From contig NC_062998.1 of the NCBI RefSeq assembly GCF_023078275.1, positions 19,171,916-19,235,915 of the forward strand: a stretch of 64,000 nucleotides of DNA, in the 5' to 3' direction. This DNA is from Leguminivora glycinivorella. Its lineage: Eukaryota > Arthropoda > Insecta > Lepidoptera > Tortricidae. Positions 12,201-27,200 of the stretch are shown here, piece by piece. Position 1 is the first letter of the stretch. Every line of letters begins with the position of its first letter. A program made the translations under genes and the position numbers. The notes below the pieces were generated by a model. It searched no databases and was not told where the DNA came from. It worked only from the letters and a program-made list of their open reading frames with translations.

Positions 12201-15200
12201 TCAAAAACTTATTTTTTAACTTAATTTGCCTACGGTAAACAACCCTAATAATATAGTGGACGAAGCGTAAAAACTTAATGTTAATAATTTTTAACCGCCT
12301 TTTTTTTTATCATGCTGCCAATTTTATCACTTATCCACGTGGATAAAAAACCGCCATACTTTTTGGGGTTCTGGTGATAAATACTTTCAAATGTTGGATT
12401 ATGTTATCAATTCGTCTGTATATTTTTTAATGTTTGTTATTCGATATCTCCGTCATTTCTGAACCAATTTTGAAATTTAGATGGTTCTGAAGTACTTACA
12501 GATGAGAATGATTATCAGAACGGAACTCTAACCAGGGGCGGCACTCTTCATCAGCAGTTTCACTGCACCAAATGTCACTGTTCTGGACGTAAGTGCATGC
12601 TGTTCTTATAAAAATACCAAAGTCACTATAAGTGTGCCGTTCAGATTTGAGGAGTTCCGTTCTAACTATCATCAGCAGTTCCACTGCACCAAATGTCACT
12701 GTTCTGGACGTAAGTGTATGCTGTTCTTATAAAAATACCAAAGTCACTATAAGTGTGCCGTTCAGATTTGAGGAGTTCCATTCTGACCATCATCAGGAGT
12801 TCCACTGCACCAAATGTCACTGTTCCGTACGTAAATGCATGCTGTTCCTTTAAAAACACAAAAATCACCATATGTATGCCTTTCAGATTTGAGGAGTTCC
12901 CTCGATTTCTCCAGGATCCCACCACCAGAACTGGGCTCTGAGAAAAATGGGACCAATCTGTATGTATAATAATGCATATACATTCAAAAAAAAAAAATTT
13001 TCAAAATCGGTCCAGTAACAACGGAGATATCGAGGAACAAACATTAAAAAAAATAAAAAAAAAACATACAGACGAATTGAGAACCCCTTCCCTTGAGATT
13101 TGGAAGGCGGTTAAAAAGATAATTCAGATAAGTTAGAGCATTACGTAGATAGATACATATTTACGAAACAGTTATTATACAGTACTGTCGGCTGAACGTA
13201 CGCACTAATTTGTAAAAAAAAGATACATATTACACATACATACATACATACATACATACATACATACATACAACACACAATACACATAAATATGTAATAA
13301 ATCTACAGATCAAGAAAGTGTAATAAATATGCAATAATATTATGTAGATATGAAAATGTGTGCGTTCGTGCGTTGATGCTTATCATTTGAGTAATAATTA
13401 TGTACTCAAATGTATTAATTTAATATGCATAGTTTCTATAACAAGTTTTTTGCAGAAAATCCAGGACAGAGACCGGAACTCAACGGCGGCTTGCGGCCAC
13501 CGAGCTCGTCTGTTACATATTAATAGAGTACCCGCTCGAAGCCGTCTCCTCGCCAAAAACGAATTTTAAACACTACGTCACCAATTCACCATTACATTTT
13601 ATAGGTGCCGACTCTAAAGTAAATGCTTATAATATAAACGAAATTATTACAACATCGTCTTTTGATCTAAGTAAGCTAAGCTCCCAAAAGTCATGTACAG
13701 GCAAGAAGTAGGTGAAACATTTAGACATTATCGTCTTTAATTAGGTACAGCCGTTCACAAAACAGATTGTTTGTAACCAACAGATCCTACAAAATGTAAA
13801 CGCACGTAGCATCAGCTGCTTTAATGGAAATAAATATCTTCCATTTTAATAAGACGAAAACAAATGCTTTCTATACAAGCATACATATTTAAATGTAGGT
13901 AGGTACTTAATTACATTGAAAATACAAATTTCGTCAAAAGGATACACCATTAATATCTATACCTCGTGTATATAAGTATGCCCTTCCCATAGACTTAGAC
14001 AGCCCCTTTCCTTCTCGAGGAATCGGGTCAATTTCACGAGGTTTATTCAACATTCAAAGTAGATAATTATATCGGTTTAATTTCGCATATTGAACATCGC
14101 GTAGTCGTTTATTTGCGGGCCGCGGGCCGCCGGCCACCGGTAGCCGGTGCGCAGGTTTCAACTGTGCTCCGATAATTTATGTGGCGATGGCACGGGCGTC
14201 CTTACAACCTGGGCGGTATTCAAGCTTCAGTTCGTTTCGCTCGTATGTAACTAACAAATCTGAATATATTCTTGTAAGTAGTTAAGTGCTACAATACACT
14301 AAACAAAAAATTTGAAGAGTAATATATAATTTTATGTATTTATTAAAGCGGTCAAAGCGGACTCCAGGGTCCCATGAGCCGCGGCGAATGCCGGGATGAC
14401 GCAAGGAGGACGATGATATTTTATTTTCCCCTCACTAGCTCGGAAACACGTGTTTTGTCCTTTAATACCAGCGGGTAAAAACGCATTTTATCCACTAGTG
14501 GGTAAAGTAATTTGACCTTGAATAAAGTCAAATTAACTGCTTTAAAATTGATAAAAGTAGGTGAATCTAGTAATAAAGATGATTTACCACCTGTGGATCT
14601 ACTGGAAGCAGTGATAAACGCATTTTTTGCGTTGTAGTTTCCTCGCTATAGTGAGGGGAAAAGTTTTGTGTTACACTCGGGTGCAAATGTATTTTACTTC
14701 TCGTGTGTTAAAAAACTCGCAAGTTCAGGATTCTATTCTCGAACCACTCGCTTCGCTCGTGGTTCAACTATAGAATCCTTTCACTTGCTCGTTTTTCAAT
14801 TCCACACTCGGCGTTAAAATACAACTTTGCCCCCTTGTACAACAAATAACTATTATTGTGTGTGTGTGTACGCAGTTATTTTTTTAGGTCTGCAAATTTG
14901 CGCTCTTGCTACTCTCACTTTCACCTTTTCGGAAATTCCATTGCACCTTATGCCAACCAAATTACACTGCATGCATTTAGTTTAATACGGTCGTATAAAT
15001 CCCTAGACATCTATACTCGTTAGCACAGGAGCACCGCTACTGTATCATCCCGCCTATTAAACCTACTATGCATTCTTGCGACCATTATTTTAAGCCGTTT
15101 TTGCAAGAATAATGAAAAACATGCATAATTCATACGTTATGTTATTTAGTAGGTAATTATTAGGTATCTACTACGCACTATTAGGTTTGACGCACCGATG

Positions 15201-18200
15201 AAGTTATTACCTATTATACATATATTATACCATACCTAACGTGTGAGAATGTCCGTATAATTAAACTGGTCACTCAATTGAAACGGGTTGTTATTCGATC
15301 ATAAATCTATTTAACACATTTTTTTTATAAATTTTTCTACAGCTGGAGTAGGTAGTAGGATTTGGTAGGATTGTAAAAATACAAAACGGACTAACAATAT
15401 AAATTACTAGCTTATGCCCGCGGCTTCGCTCCCGTTAGAAAGAGACCAAAAGTAGCCTATGTCACTCTCCATCCCTTCAACTATCTTCACTTAAAAAATC
15501 ACGTCAATTCGTGGCTCCGTTTTGCCGTGAAAGACGGACAAACAAACAGACACACACACTTTCCCATTTATAATATTAGTACTTATGGATAGTCGAATAA
15601 CTATCACGGTAGCAAGGGTGAAGACCACAAACTACTTAGATGGCAGTGGTGATAACAGTGCGAGCAAAGGCCCATTTAGATGGTACGAGAATTCGCATAC
15701 GAGTTTTATTTATTACATTGCGGTATTTGATGGCTATGCAAAATTGTATGTAACCTCAACAGCCCGCAATGTAACTAAAATCGCATGCGAGTTCGCACGC
15801 CGTCTAAATCAGGCCTAATGTTATTAAGCGGTCGAGGCGGTTTACTGACGATTCGCCGAAAAACGTTTCCCAAAGTTTCACATCCCAAACTATTATTCCC
15901 AAATTATCATTTCCCAAATAAACGTTTGGCAAAACAACTTATCGCAAATTGACATTTAGCAAAACTTTTTTTGGCAAGTATTTGTTTCTCAAAATATTTA
16001 CTTGGTCAAATTTCATTTTACCAAATATTATTTAGTCAAAGGTATTGTTAGGCAAAATTTCCATTTCCCAATATATTGTAATTAAATGGCGCACTAGAAA
16101 TTTGTTTGTTGATTTTATACTTCAATGCGTCCAAGATTTGTGTGAAATAATGTGTATGTCTTACTTTTTTCCTCCTGCTGCAAATGTCAAGGATGACATT
16201 TTCACTTGCATGTCCGGATACATTTTATTACATATATATATATATATATATATATTAATATAATTACATATATATATATATATATATATATGTAATTTTT
16301 TGTAATTAATTAATTACTTTTAAAAGTCATTTCCGGTTTGCTCACTGTCAACCTAACACGCTCCTCCTCGCTTCGCTCGTCGTCGCACCTAAACTGACTC
16401 TGTCACACACGAGTTTTCTATGTTACAATAGTAATACAATTATTACATTACATTTATGCCTTTTAATATTTATTGTCAAACGTTGTTTTGCATGGTGTAA
16501 TTTGTAGAAACATTTTTTGACAAAAAAATAGTTGTCAAAATAATTTTGTCCAAGTGAAGCACTTGGGAATAAAACTGAAATTATCATTTGTCAGATTTTA
16601 AGTTAAATTTGGCAAAAAAATCTTCGGTAAATTAAATGGATGCCGTAGAAATAAAAATAAACCTAAATATTTTCGAAATTTGCGATGTGAAATTTTTACC
16701 AAACATGTTTTTGGGATATAAGTTTTGCCATTAAAAACATTTGCGAAATAAAGTTTTGTCGAAATAAAATTTGACTAAGTAAAATTGTGCCAAATGATAA
16801 TTTGACCAAACAAATTCATTGCGAAACATACCTTTGCCAAACAATACTTTGGGAAATGAAACTATTGCGATATGATTATTGGGAAATGAAATTTGACGAA
16901 ACGTTTTTTGGCGAAACGGCAGGACACCGGTCGAGGCGCTTAGACAAATGTCCAACCAATCGTTCACGTTCAGCACATTTTAGTTATCTCTCTCTACGTA
17001 TTTGACTACTAGTCGGGTAGCGATAACTTTTGAGGTTTCGATAATATTCATGTTGCTTATTTTTTGCATATAGTTTTTAGACTATTGATCAAATATAAAA
17101 ATAATGTTTTGTGCGTTCCTAGGTACTTGCTTAGCACGAACTTTAGGTATTTCTCTTTTTAAGCAGTGTTCAGTCAAAAAAATATTCGAGAAGAAATTAT
17201 TTGTATTTGTCTAAAAACAAAGTGGTTGCCGATGTATATATGCATTTTGTGCAATTTTCATCCATGGGTTTAATTATATTCAAAAAAATTCTAATATTGA
17301 TCCTAAAACCCTTAAAAAAATATTAGAGTCAGTAAGTGAAGTCTTGTACGATTCAGGGCATTAAAACATCTTATTTTTTTAAAAGTGTGCGACAATCATA
17401 GATTGCTTATATTTAAAAAAATATTTTGTAATAAAAACCCGTTCAAATCCTCAAAAAAAATTTCATGTTCATAAGTTGACGTCTATATTATCATAATATA
17501 CTATCGAGTCATCAAATTTAATTTGTGCGGTTTTGATCAATGGGTTTTCAATATTTGACGATATTTCAATAGCAAAGTATTTTAAATTTTCGTGCAGTGT
17601 GGCGCGCAACCGATAACCAATCAGGTTGGCGCGTGCCACTGGCGCGACGCCGCGCTGCCTCGCCGCGTAAGTACATACGTCTCGTGCGCGGTCATGCACA
17701 ATTTAGGGTTGCCAGATGGTCGGGATTTGACGGGATTCTCCCAATTTTTTGCATGTCTTCCCAATTAAAACTTACACATATATTACTGAACTTTATTTTA
17801 TTACATTATACAGAGTAATGGTAAATTTTTTGAATATTGTATAACTAGCTTTATTAATAGTGTGTGAACCTGCCTTAGAAATCTATATTATTTGTGGTCA
17901 TGGTTCGTTAATATTTCTTGTAAGTGGGTAGCTTTTGCACATTTTAATTTTTCCTCAGTCACCCGTTGACCACGAACGCTGTAAAGAGTTCGAAACGTCG
18001 GGATGTATTTTAAATTCATTATACGCGATTTAATCCGTTTCCATAGTTTTATTTCATGATTCATTAAAGTTATTTTTTAATTACTTTCTTTTTTTTTTAG
18101 AGAAATTAATTGTAATTCACCTAAGCAAACTTCCCTTAAAGTTAACGGATATCAATAACAACACGTTGTATACCAGGTGGTTCCCGAAAATGAACCTAAC

Positions 18201-21200
18201 TGCATGTCGAATTTCATGGAAAACGAATACCGTTATATAAACTACTTACGTAGGTACCTTAAAGACAATTGACAGATTTTGACAGTTTTGATTCAAAATG
18301 TTATTTTGACAGTTTTGGCCCAAAATATCGTTTTGAGAGTTTTGACCCAAGATGATGTTTTGACAGAGTTGACCCAAAAAGTCAATTTGACAATTTTGAG
18401 CACAAATGCCAAGTTGATCGTTTTAACCCAAAATGTAAATTTGACATTTTTGACCCAAAATTTAATTTTTACATTTTTGGACAAAAGTGACATTTTGACA
18501 TTGTTAACCCAAAGGGCAATATGACCGAATTGACACAATGCAATTTTGACCAAAATATCAATTTGACAGTTTTGGCAGTTTTTAACCCATAAATACCCAA
18601 GGTGTAAAGAGAAGTCATTCCGTTGTCAACACGACAGATTACACATACCATAAAGGCAATTGTCAATTTTTGACAGTTTTGATTCAAAATATCTTTTTGA
18701 CAGGTTTGAAATTAGACGTCAATTTGGAAGTTTTGATCGAAAATATATTTTGACAGTTCAACAGATAATCGCCAATTTGATCGTTTTAAAGCAAAATGTT
18801 AATTTGACAGTTTTGCCCCTACATTTTATTTTTACATTTTTGACCCAAAGTGACATTTTGACTCTGTTGAGCCAAAATTTCAATATAACAGAATTAACAC
18901 AATGTCAATTTGACAGGTTTGACTCAAAATGTCAATTTGACAGTTTTGACCAAAATGTCAATTTTACTTTTTGGACCAAAATGTCAATTTGACAGTTTTG
19001 AACTTTTGACCGAAACGTCAATTTGACAGTTTTGACCAAAATGTCAATTTAACAGTTTAGACCAAAATGTCAATTTGACAGTTTAGAGCAAAATTTAAAT
19101 TTGATGGTTTTGACCAAAATGTCAATTTGACACTTTTGACAGCAAATGTCAATATGATCGTTATAACCCAAAATGTAAATTGAAGTCATTCCGTTGTGTA
19201 AGATATAGTACCTTAATGGAAAATGATAGATTTTGACAGTTTTGATTCAAAATGTCATTTTGACAGGTTTGATCTCAGACGTTTGACAGTTTTGATCCAA
19301 ATATATCTTGACAGTTTGGTCCAAAATTTCATTCTGACAGTTATGACAGCAAATGTCAATAAGATTCGAGCCAAAATGTCAGTTTGATAGTTCTGACTCA
19401 AAATTACATTTTGACAGTCTTGTCTTGACTCAACATGCTTTTTTGACATTTTAGACTCGTAATTCCAGTTTGACATTTAATACCCAAAATCACATTTTGA
19501 CAGATTATATGATCAAAATGACTTTTGACAATTTGTTTGTAATAATTATATAATATAGTTACTTTTCAGTACAGATGGTGTTTTTTTTACGCGCTAGCGG
19601 CGCTAGCGCGAGAAATATAAGTAGAGGAAGACTTCGAAGGGCCACCTGTACTGCAAGACGTTGTATGATAGGTACACGTGCGAAAAAGGAAATTCATAAC
19701 TCATGTCAACTTAAGATACTCCCTCCGGTCCTGTTTTAATTTATCGCCCCTCGTTTCGAACTTCCTTTTCTCCGCACTTGTATCGTAAATCGTAATGTCT
19801 ATTATAAAAATAAAATAATGTACTACAAAAGCGATATAGCGGGTGGATATGAAAAATGTCATTTTGATATATTTTGACAAATGTCAAAATAAATTATACA
19901 GATTTCGATAAATGCTTTTTGCCGGCCGGGACCATAATATTCATACTAATTCGTGTTACGAGTAACAAGGCACGCTAATTTTTAATGGAATTATTTTATG
20001 CCTGAAATAATTTATATCTGGGAAACATAAATATTATTAAGTTAAAATGCTACTCCAATACCGAACACAACAGACTTTGAATTAAATAGCTTCATTTGGG
20101 CGCACAGTTTAAATAAACTTGCGTTTTATACGCAACGCGTCGTTTGTCGATTGCCGAGAGAGGTCATTGCCCTTCCCGCTGCCGCGCTGATACCTACACT
20201 ACCCGCGCCGCGTGGATTGCGCCCGCTTGACTCGATCGTACGCAAATAAAATTAATATTAATATCGTATTATTTAAGGAGCAATTGATTAAACTTGCACA
20301 AATTCATGTATCTTATTTATCATGTCTTTTAAGTTGATGAGATGTGAACTCTAGTAACTCTAATATTTTTTTGTAATATTAAGAATACATTTTAGCTAAA
20401 TTATTGCAATTTTAATAAAGCAATTGTTTAAGACAGCACAATATCAGTTTATTGGCATATTTTAAGGAGTCAACGCGACGTTTCTTATTTTTTTTAACAT
20501 GAATATTTTTTTGTATCTGTTTCGCTAGGTATGACATAATACCATATCGCAATTGACAAAAATTGCACAAACTACTTATACATGTTAAAAATATCATTCT
20601 AAATCCAACACAGTTACATGTTTTATCTCGAATATTTTTTTGAGCAAATTAGGTCAAAACAAAAATTATAACGACAATTTACCAAATTACTGAAAAAGCA
20701 ACTTAGGTACTTTGCACAAAACGAAATGTAAAATGTATAAATTAACAATGTATCTATTAACGAAAACAGAATCGACTTTAATATTATTTTAACTTAGGGC
20801 TCAAAATATAGCCAGCGCCGCAGGACTATACGCGCCCTTTTTTAACAAATGGTATGAGGAACCAATAATAAACGAGAAACTTTGCAAATGTCCCTAATCC
20901 ACTAGTAAGTAATAGTTATTTGTTATACAAGGGGGCAAAGTTGTATTTTAACGCCGAGTGTGGAATTGAAAAACGAGCAAGTGAAAGGATTCTATAGTTG
21001 AACCACGAGCGAAGCGAGTGGTTCGAGAATAGAATCCTGAACTTGCGAGTTTTTTAATACACGAGACGTAAAATACATTTGCACCCGAGTGTAACACAAA
21101 ACTTTTCCCCTCACTATAGCGAGGAAATTACAAGGCAAAAAATGCGTTTATCACTGCTTCCAGTAGTTCCACAGGTGGTAAATCATCTTTATTACTAGAT

Positions 21201-24200
21201 TCACCTACTTTTATCAATTTTAAAGCAGTAAATTTGACTTTATTCAAGGTCAAATTACTTTACCCACTAGTGGATAAAATGCGTTTTTACCCGCTGGTAT
21301 TAAAGGACAAAACACGTGTTTCCGAGCTAGTGAAGGGAAAATATATATATTTATTGGCATCGACTTAAATAGCCTCGCCTATGCACGGGTTAAGTAAACG
21401 TCACAATTTCATCGAAGTTCGACGTTTATTTAACATTTGCCCGACGAGGCAGTAAAAACTAGAGAAAATCGCCTCAAACTTTGTATAAATTTCGCGTTAA
21501 AACGAAGATAAATAACTGTATTTATCACGGTACACTGAATAACATCGAGCAACATTCATAAAACGAAGCGGTCAGCTAAAGAAAGGAAAGAAATAAAATC
21601 TCGGCGTCGGTGGCAGGAATCTTTTCATTTTTGGCGATTCCAGGCAGGCAAATATGGTCGCACGATTAATGATAAAACATCTGGCCGTTCGTCCCTATCG
21701 CACTTACAAATAGTGCGATAGGGACGGCAAGATGTTTTTATCATGTATTGCGTGACCATACTTGCCTGCCAGGCTATTCCAGCACCGTTCGGATCGCATT
21801 GCTAAATAGCAAATATCAGGGTTGGCATAACATGGCGTCTACGGATAATTAATTACATGCCTTTTGAGCTTATGACAGTTATGACAAACCTAATTAGTCG
21901 AAAAAGGTTCATTTCTGTGTGTACTATTAGAACGCTCACTCTCCTTACTCCTTATGCTGTTTCTCTCGTTTCCTACAAGATGGTACTATAAGTATCTTAT
22001 TCCGTATATTGACATGGGGATACGTAACTGTTTGATGTATCGTTGTCGCACCAATACGGAAGAGCGATAGATAAATTCCTGACAGACTTATGGCTATAAA
22101 TCTATGGGCTCCGGTATAGTATAGTATTCTTACTTCCATACGGTCTATGCAACGTTAGAGTATGTGAAACTAACGTATGATATAAACCTAACCGCCGAGC
22201 AACTAGTTTTAGAGCTGTTTAATTTATCCTGTGTACATAGACGAGCTCACACTCTGGCGAATAATTTTGCAGCGAACGGCGTGTTATAAGTAAACAAGCA
22301 AGTTTAACGCCCTCAGAGCCGCGAGCCCGAAATACATCGTCAGCCAAAACTAAACATTCTTGTTAACATAATCCAGCGAACAACGATGCTTTGTGAAAAA
22401 GATGCCACTTTTAAGTAAAAGGTCGCTGGGCAAACCTACGTAACTAAGTAAAGTAAGTAACCACTTCATTGCATGTTTATTTTACAGAACGCATGGTGCT
22501 TTTTTCCCGCACTAGTTCGCAATGCCGTTTCGACATAAAAGTAGGTACATATCATGTTCAGAAGGTTCTACTGTAAAACGTCGTCGTACGACACGCGTGA
22601 AAAGAGGGAATCATAACTCATGTCGATTTGATTATTGATAAGCTTATTTTTAACCCCCGACGCCAAAACGACGGGGTGTTATAAGTTTGACGTGTCTGTC
22701 TGTCTATCTGTGTCTAACGGATGAACCGATTTAGATTTAGTTTTTTTTGTTTGAAAGCTGAGTTAGTCGGGAGTGTTCCTGTTCCTAGCCATATTTCATG
22801 AAAATCTGTCCTAGTATTTCGGGGTTTTTTTCAGAATTTTAATTTTCTTGTTAGGAGGGCGATTTTTGAATCTCGCATACGGGATTTTGTCACCAAAATA
22901 TCGGTTGAAAACGGTGACTTGCTTATTATTTTCAGTAACAATTTTCTGAATTCGAACGCGTGAGACTCAAAAATCGGCCCGTAAAAACTTGCATCATGCC
23001 CAATTGCGCATTAATAAAGAAACATGCAAATCAATGGTAACTTACATTACCCTGTTAGATGCAAACACTGCTCGTTACCAGCTGTCAGTATAGAATCTTA
23101 CTAGAATTAACTAACTACTAATAAGGTACTTAGTATTTCATTTCACCTGTATTCCATTTTAGTCTATTTGTATAAAGAAGAACACGACAGACGTCATACC
23201 GTTCTCAATAACAATCAGTAATGAGGCTACGGTTCCATTTAGTTTGATTTGATTGATTACTTCTTAGATTAAGAGAGTAAGTTAGTAAAGACAAAATGAG
23301 AGCATAACATTTCGATAGCAAGTAAGTTTCACCTAGTTACGTACAGCCACTACAGCCAGCATAAAATTGATAGTGATGACTAATGTAGCCGGGTGTTCGC
23401 CTGCGCTGTAGCGTCACAGATTAATTCTCAACGATAACATTTGGTAGTCAAATTGGAATCAAGAGAATTGCGACGGTTTCAAGACTAGCGAAAATTTTTC
23501 ACCCTAGTGAAACAACAATTTCTTATATGTATAACTCAATTTTGCGAAATAATCGCAAATATTGCTATCAGCTGGCGTCCGGAACCAGAAATATTTATTA
23601 TTATTTTATTAACAAAGACATAAAAAGCTTACATTCCTTCACAATTTCGCCTTTCGAAAATTAATCAGCAAAAGCTATGTAGTAAATATACGGAGAGCGA
23701 TATTGGAATATTAACTGTTACAAAAGCAAATAATTTATGCAATAAGTAACACTGGATAGATACGAGTACAATGTCACTTGACGTCGTTCCGATTTTGGCT
23801 GCCCTTTGCATGGGTATTTGATAAATATGCATCTCTAGGTACCTACATCTGCGGCTCATATCCATTCTTTTCCTACAAGATGGTACTAAGAGTACCTTAT
23901 TCTAAATATAGCCATTTATAAATTTTGTAAAAACATTTTACACAATGCGGGCTTAAAACTCGGTCATCATCTTGAATTTTTAAAGAAGGCAAGATGGCTC
24001 AGCGCTCACGAAAAACGTGGCGCCATTATACGAAGAGTTTTTGTTGAAATATTTACAGAGGACCCGAGAGCTAAATCTCTCACCCCGAACCCCACTAAAT
24101 AAAGGTAAGTGACCTTCAAAACAAACGTATAACAATTACTTTGAAATTACGCTCTGCTTGGGGTATCGATTAGAGAAATGACCTTTCAAGTTTCCACGTT

Positions 24201-27200
24201 TTTCGAGAGCACAATAACGGTCTCCCGTCTACCTTTTTCACTTATATTAAATACGGACAGTCGCTTTATAACAATTGCATTTTAACATTTTGCGTGATTG
24301 ATAAAATAACAGTAACAGTATTTTCATTACATATTTATTGCAATAAATACATCATGATCAATCAACACAAAGTTTTAGCCATAGGGTATCTTTTGTTCCG
24401 AGAAGGCCGTATTTGACTGTTTAATGTCACAACACATGCCAGCAGAGCAAAAATAAACGGTCACGCCACATGAGATTGTATAGGTACATATCATGCCTGT
24501 TGATTAATTGTTCACCATTTATAGGTAATAACGATGCATTACAGTTTAAGACTTTGTAAAGTATTTTATGCATTTTTTTACAAAGTGAAAAACCGTAAAA
24601 TAATATTGAATCCAGTACTCATGAGCAGATCCTCAGAAGCGAGCTTCCTGCCCAGATATTTAGGGAGGCCACAGGGAGGTTTATACTTAGTACCTACGAG
24701 ATTCTTTAAAAAACATGTATTTATGTAACAAACTTGGCAACGTAGCCTGTGGTAGCACCCCTGTCCTGCGATGCCTGCTATCGATTATCGAATGGTATAA
24801 AACTTACTGATGAGTGGTGACATTGAAGAAGAGATGCGAGTACTGCGGTGCCGAGTCCTCAGGGCCGTGCGGCGCGGGGAACGACATGACAAGCAGCACC
24901 GGCTTGCGCGCGAACCGGCGCTTCGACGCGCGGAGGAACGCTATCGAGTCATTCGCGATCAGGTCCGGGTAGTAGTCCTGGAACAATCACGGCTTTAACT
25001 TCATCTTGTCATATGCTTACAGAGCAAGCAATGATGGGTGCGACAGTATGCCCGCGAGAGTCGCGAGACTACCCCTCCCCCTTTTTGTATTAAACAGTGG
25101 GACGGACGGGTAGTTTATCACGCGGGCGAGTTGGTATCTCGTATTTCGCCCATCATGAGCTTACCCTGCCAATACGAATTTTAATACAACACCTATGTCA
25201 AATAAAAATAAACCTCTACTATCAAAGTCAAGACTAGGTACAATACCTAGTTGCATAATAATCATTTATTTACATGTATCAGGCATTATTTATTGGTTAT
25301 TAATCACAATTACCAACGACTAATAACAAGTTGCAGTATTTCGGTTCGCTGATATTACATAGGCTGATATGATATAATTATGTATGTTATAGAAAAAGAA
25401 ATAGTCGTTATACTTTAATTACTTACCGCTTCGTGAGCAAAAGAGCACTTGAAGGGAGTGGAGTGGTAGTGAAAAATAAATAAGATTGTAATATTTATAA
25501 GGCACGTCGCCACCGAGAGGCTATGTTTATACTCGTGACCACTCACCGCGTAATTACATTATCGACATAGTCGTTATTGCTCTGATATTGTTGACTTGAT
25601 ATAAATCTGGTAAGAGCGTCCACAACGCCGCAAGGTTCTGCCACAGTATAATAAAGAGTACTATCGTACAGTATGGCCACTCCCGCTCCCCGCTAAAAGC
25701 GCCGCCCACCCCCTCTCGGTTACCTCACAGTTATCGCCTGGCAAAAACGCGAACAGTCAACTTGTCATATCTCACTCATACAAGCATGGTACGCGTTCAC
25801 CTACACGAGCTTAGAGTGTGTGCTAGGAAAGTACCTCTTTCATATATTTGATCGCCAGTGTCCGAGATGTGGTTCTGCGGATCTGGCACACGCACGCGCA
25901 CGCGGGTGAAATTGAAAATAACATCCATCTATTTCTCTATGGTAGGTGACTCATGGACACCTAAATAATGATTGTGATGTTGCATTAAAATATAAAAAAC
26001 TGGCCAAGAGCGTGTCGGGCCACGCTCAGTGTAGGGTTCCGTAGTTTTCCGTATTTTTCTCAAAAACTACTGAACCTATCAAGTTCGAAACAATTTTCCT
26101 AGAAAGTATTTATAAAGTTCTACTTTTGTGATTTTTTTCATATTTTTTAAACATATGGTTCAAAAGTTAGAAGGGGGGGGGACGCACTTTTTTTTCCTTT
26201 AGGAGCAATTATTTCCGAAAATATTAATATTATCAAAAAACGATCTTACTAAACCCTTATTCATTTTTAAATACCTATCCTACAATATATCACACGTTGG
26301 GATTGGAATGAAAAAAAAAAAACCGGCCAAGTGCGAGTCGGACTCGCCCACCGAGGGTTCCGTACAAACTTTCTTTCAAACTACCTAGTAAAAATAATCT
26401 CATATTTTCATATAACTCTAATGACTTGACTAGAAGACAAAAGTATAGGCACTAATGAGTATTATAGTGTATAGCGCCATCTCCCGGTCAATTTGCTAAC
26501 TAATTTGCGCGACCTGGTTTTTCAGGGATAATTCTTTATAATGTTAACCGATTTAAACAGTTTTTACTTTATTGGACAGAAGATGGTTTACGTAACACCT
26601 CGTATTAATTTGAAGTACGATATACATCCGCAAGGGTGGGTAAATTGAAAGTAAAAATCTGAAAAGTTTTTTGTGAATTAAAAAAAAGTATTCAAAATAC
26701 AAACACGATTATATTTTTCCTGTAATATATAGCATAAAACCAATGTTTACTAAAATTTTCATAATTTTTCATTGGTAAACTTCGGAGGTAAGGGGGGGGG
26801 AACGGTATTTTTTTTACATTTTCCTTCAAAATTCTTTTTTTTCCACAACAAAAAAATTATAAAAAATAGCTTATTTGCGTTCAATTTGAGCTCTTTCCAA
26901 CGATACCCCACTTGACCTAGTAACTTGAAATTTACAGTTTGCCCCCCTTTCATTTTGGCCATTTTCTACAATTAAAATTAATATATTTAAAAAAATTATA
27001 CTTTCTATTTGTAGAGGTTTACAATGTTCACAACTATTCCAAATTTCAAGTTGATAGCATTAGTAGTCCTCGAGATATTTAGGAATGTGACAGACGGACA
27101 GACAGACGGACAGAGTCGCACCATAAGGGTTCCTGTTGTACCTTTTTGGTACGGAACCCTAATATCAGCCCCCACTTTACATGTAGGGGGGGTACCCTAA

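Larger units (their letters stand above)
8023..24807 (-). other. Sulf1 intron 4 (16.8 kb)
   Basis: It holds no coding exon that I could find. Contents: 3-kb foldback (8315-11338), GC-rich foldback (11384-11849), hairpin MITE (11993-12118), minisatellite-bearing element (12289-13115), inverted pair of 430-bp repeats (14424-14857 and 20910-21343), RTE-like 3' end (15406-15597), short-word arrays (15868-16925 and 18270-19530), Penelope remnant (17808-18052), hairpin MITEs (21643-21770, 22857-22981) and a CAGA-SINE (22654-22850). About 13,300-14,400, 19,600-20,900 and 23,000-24,800 look like plain AT-rich intron. Confidence 0.8.

Noticed and set aside
18279..18992. Open frames such as repeated VLTQNVNLT
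   Set aside because: They are translations of the TGTCAA word array, open on both strands.
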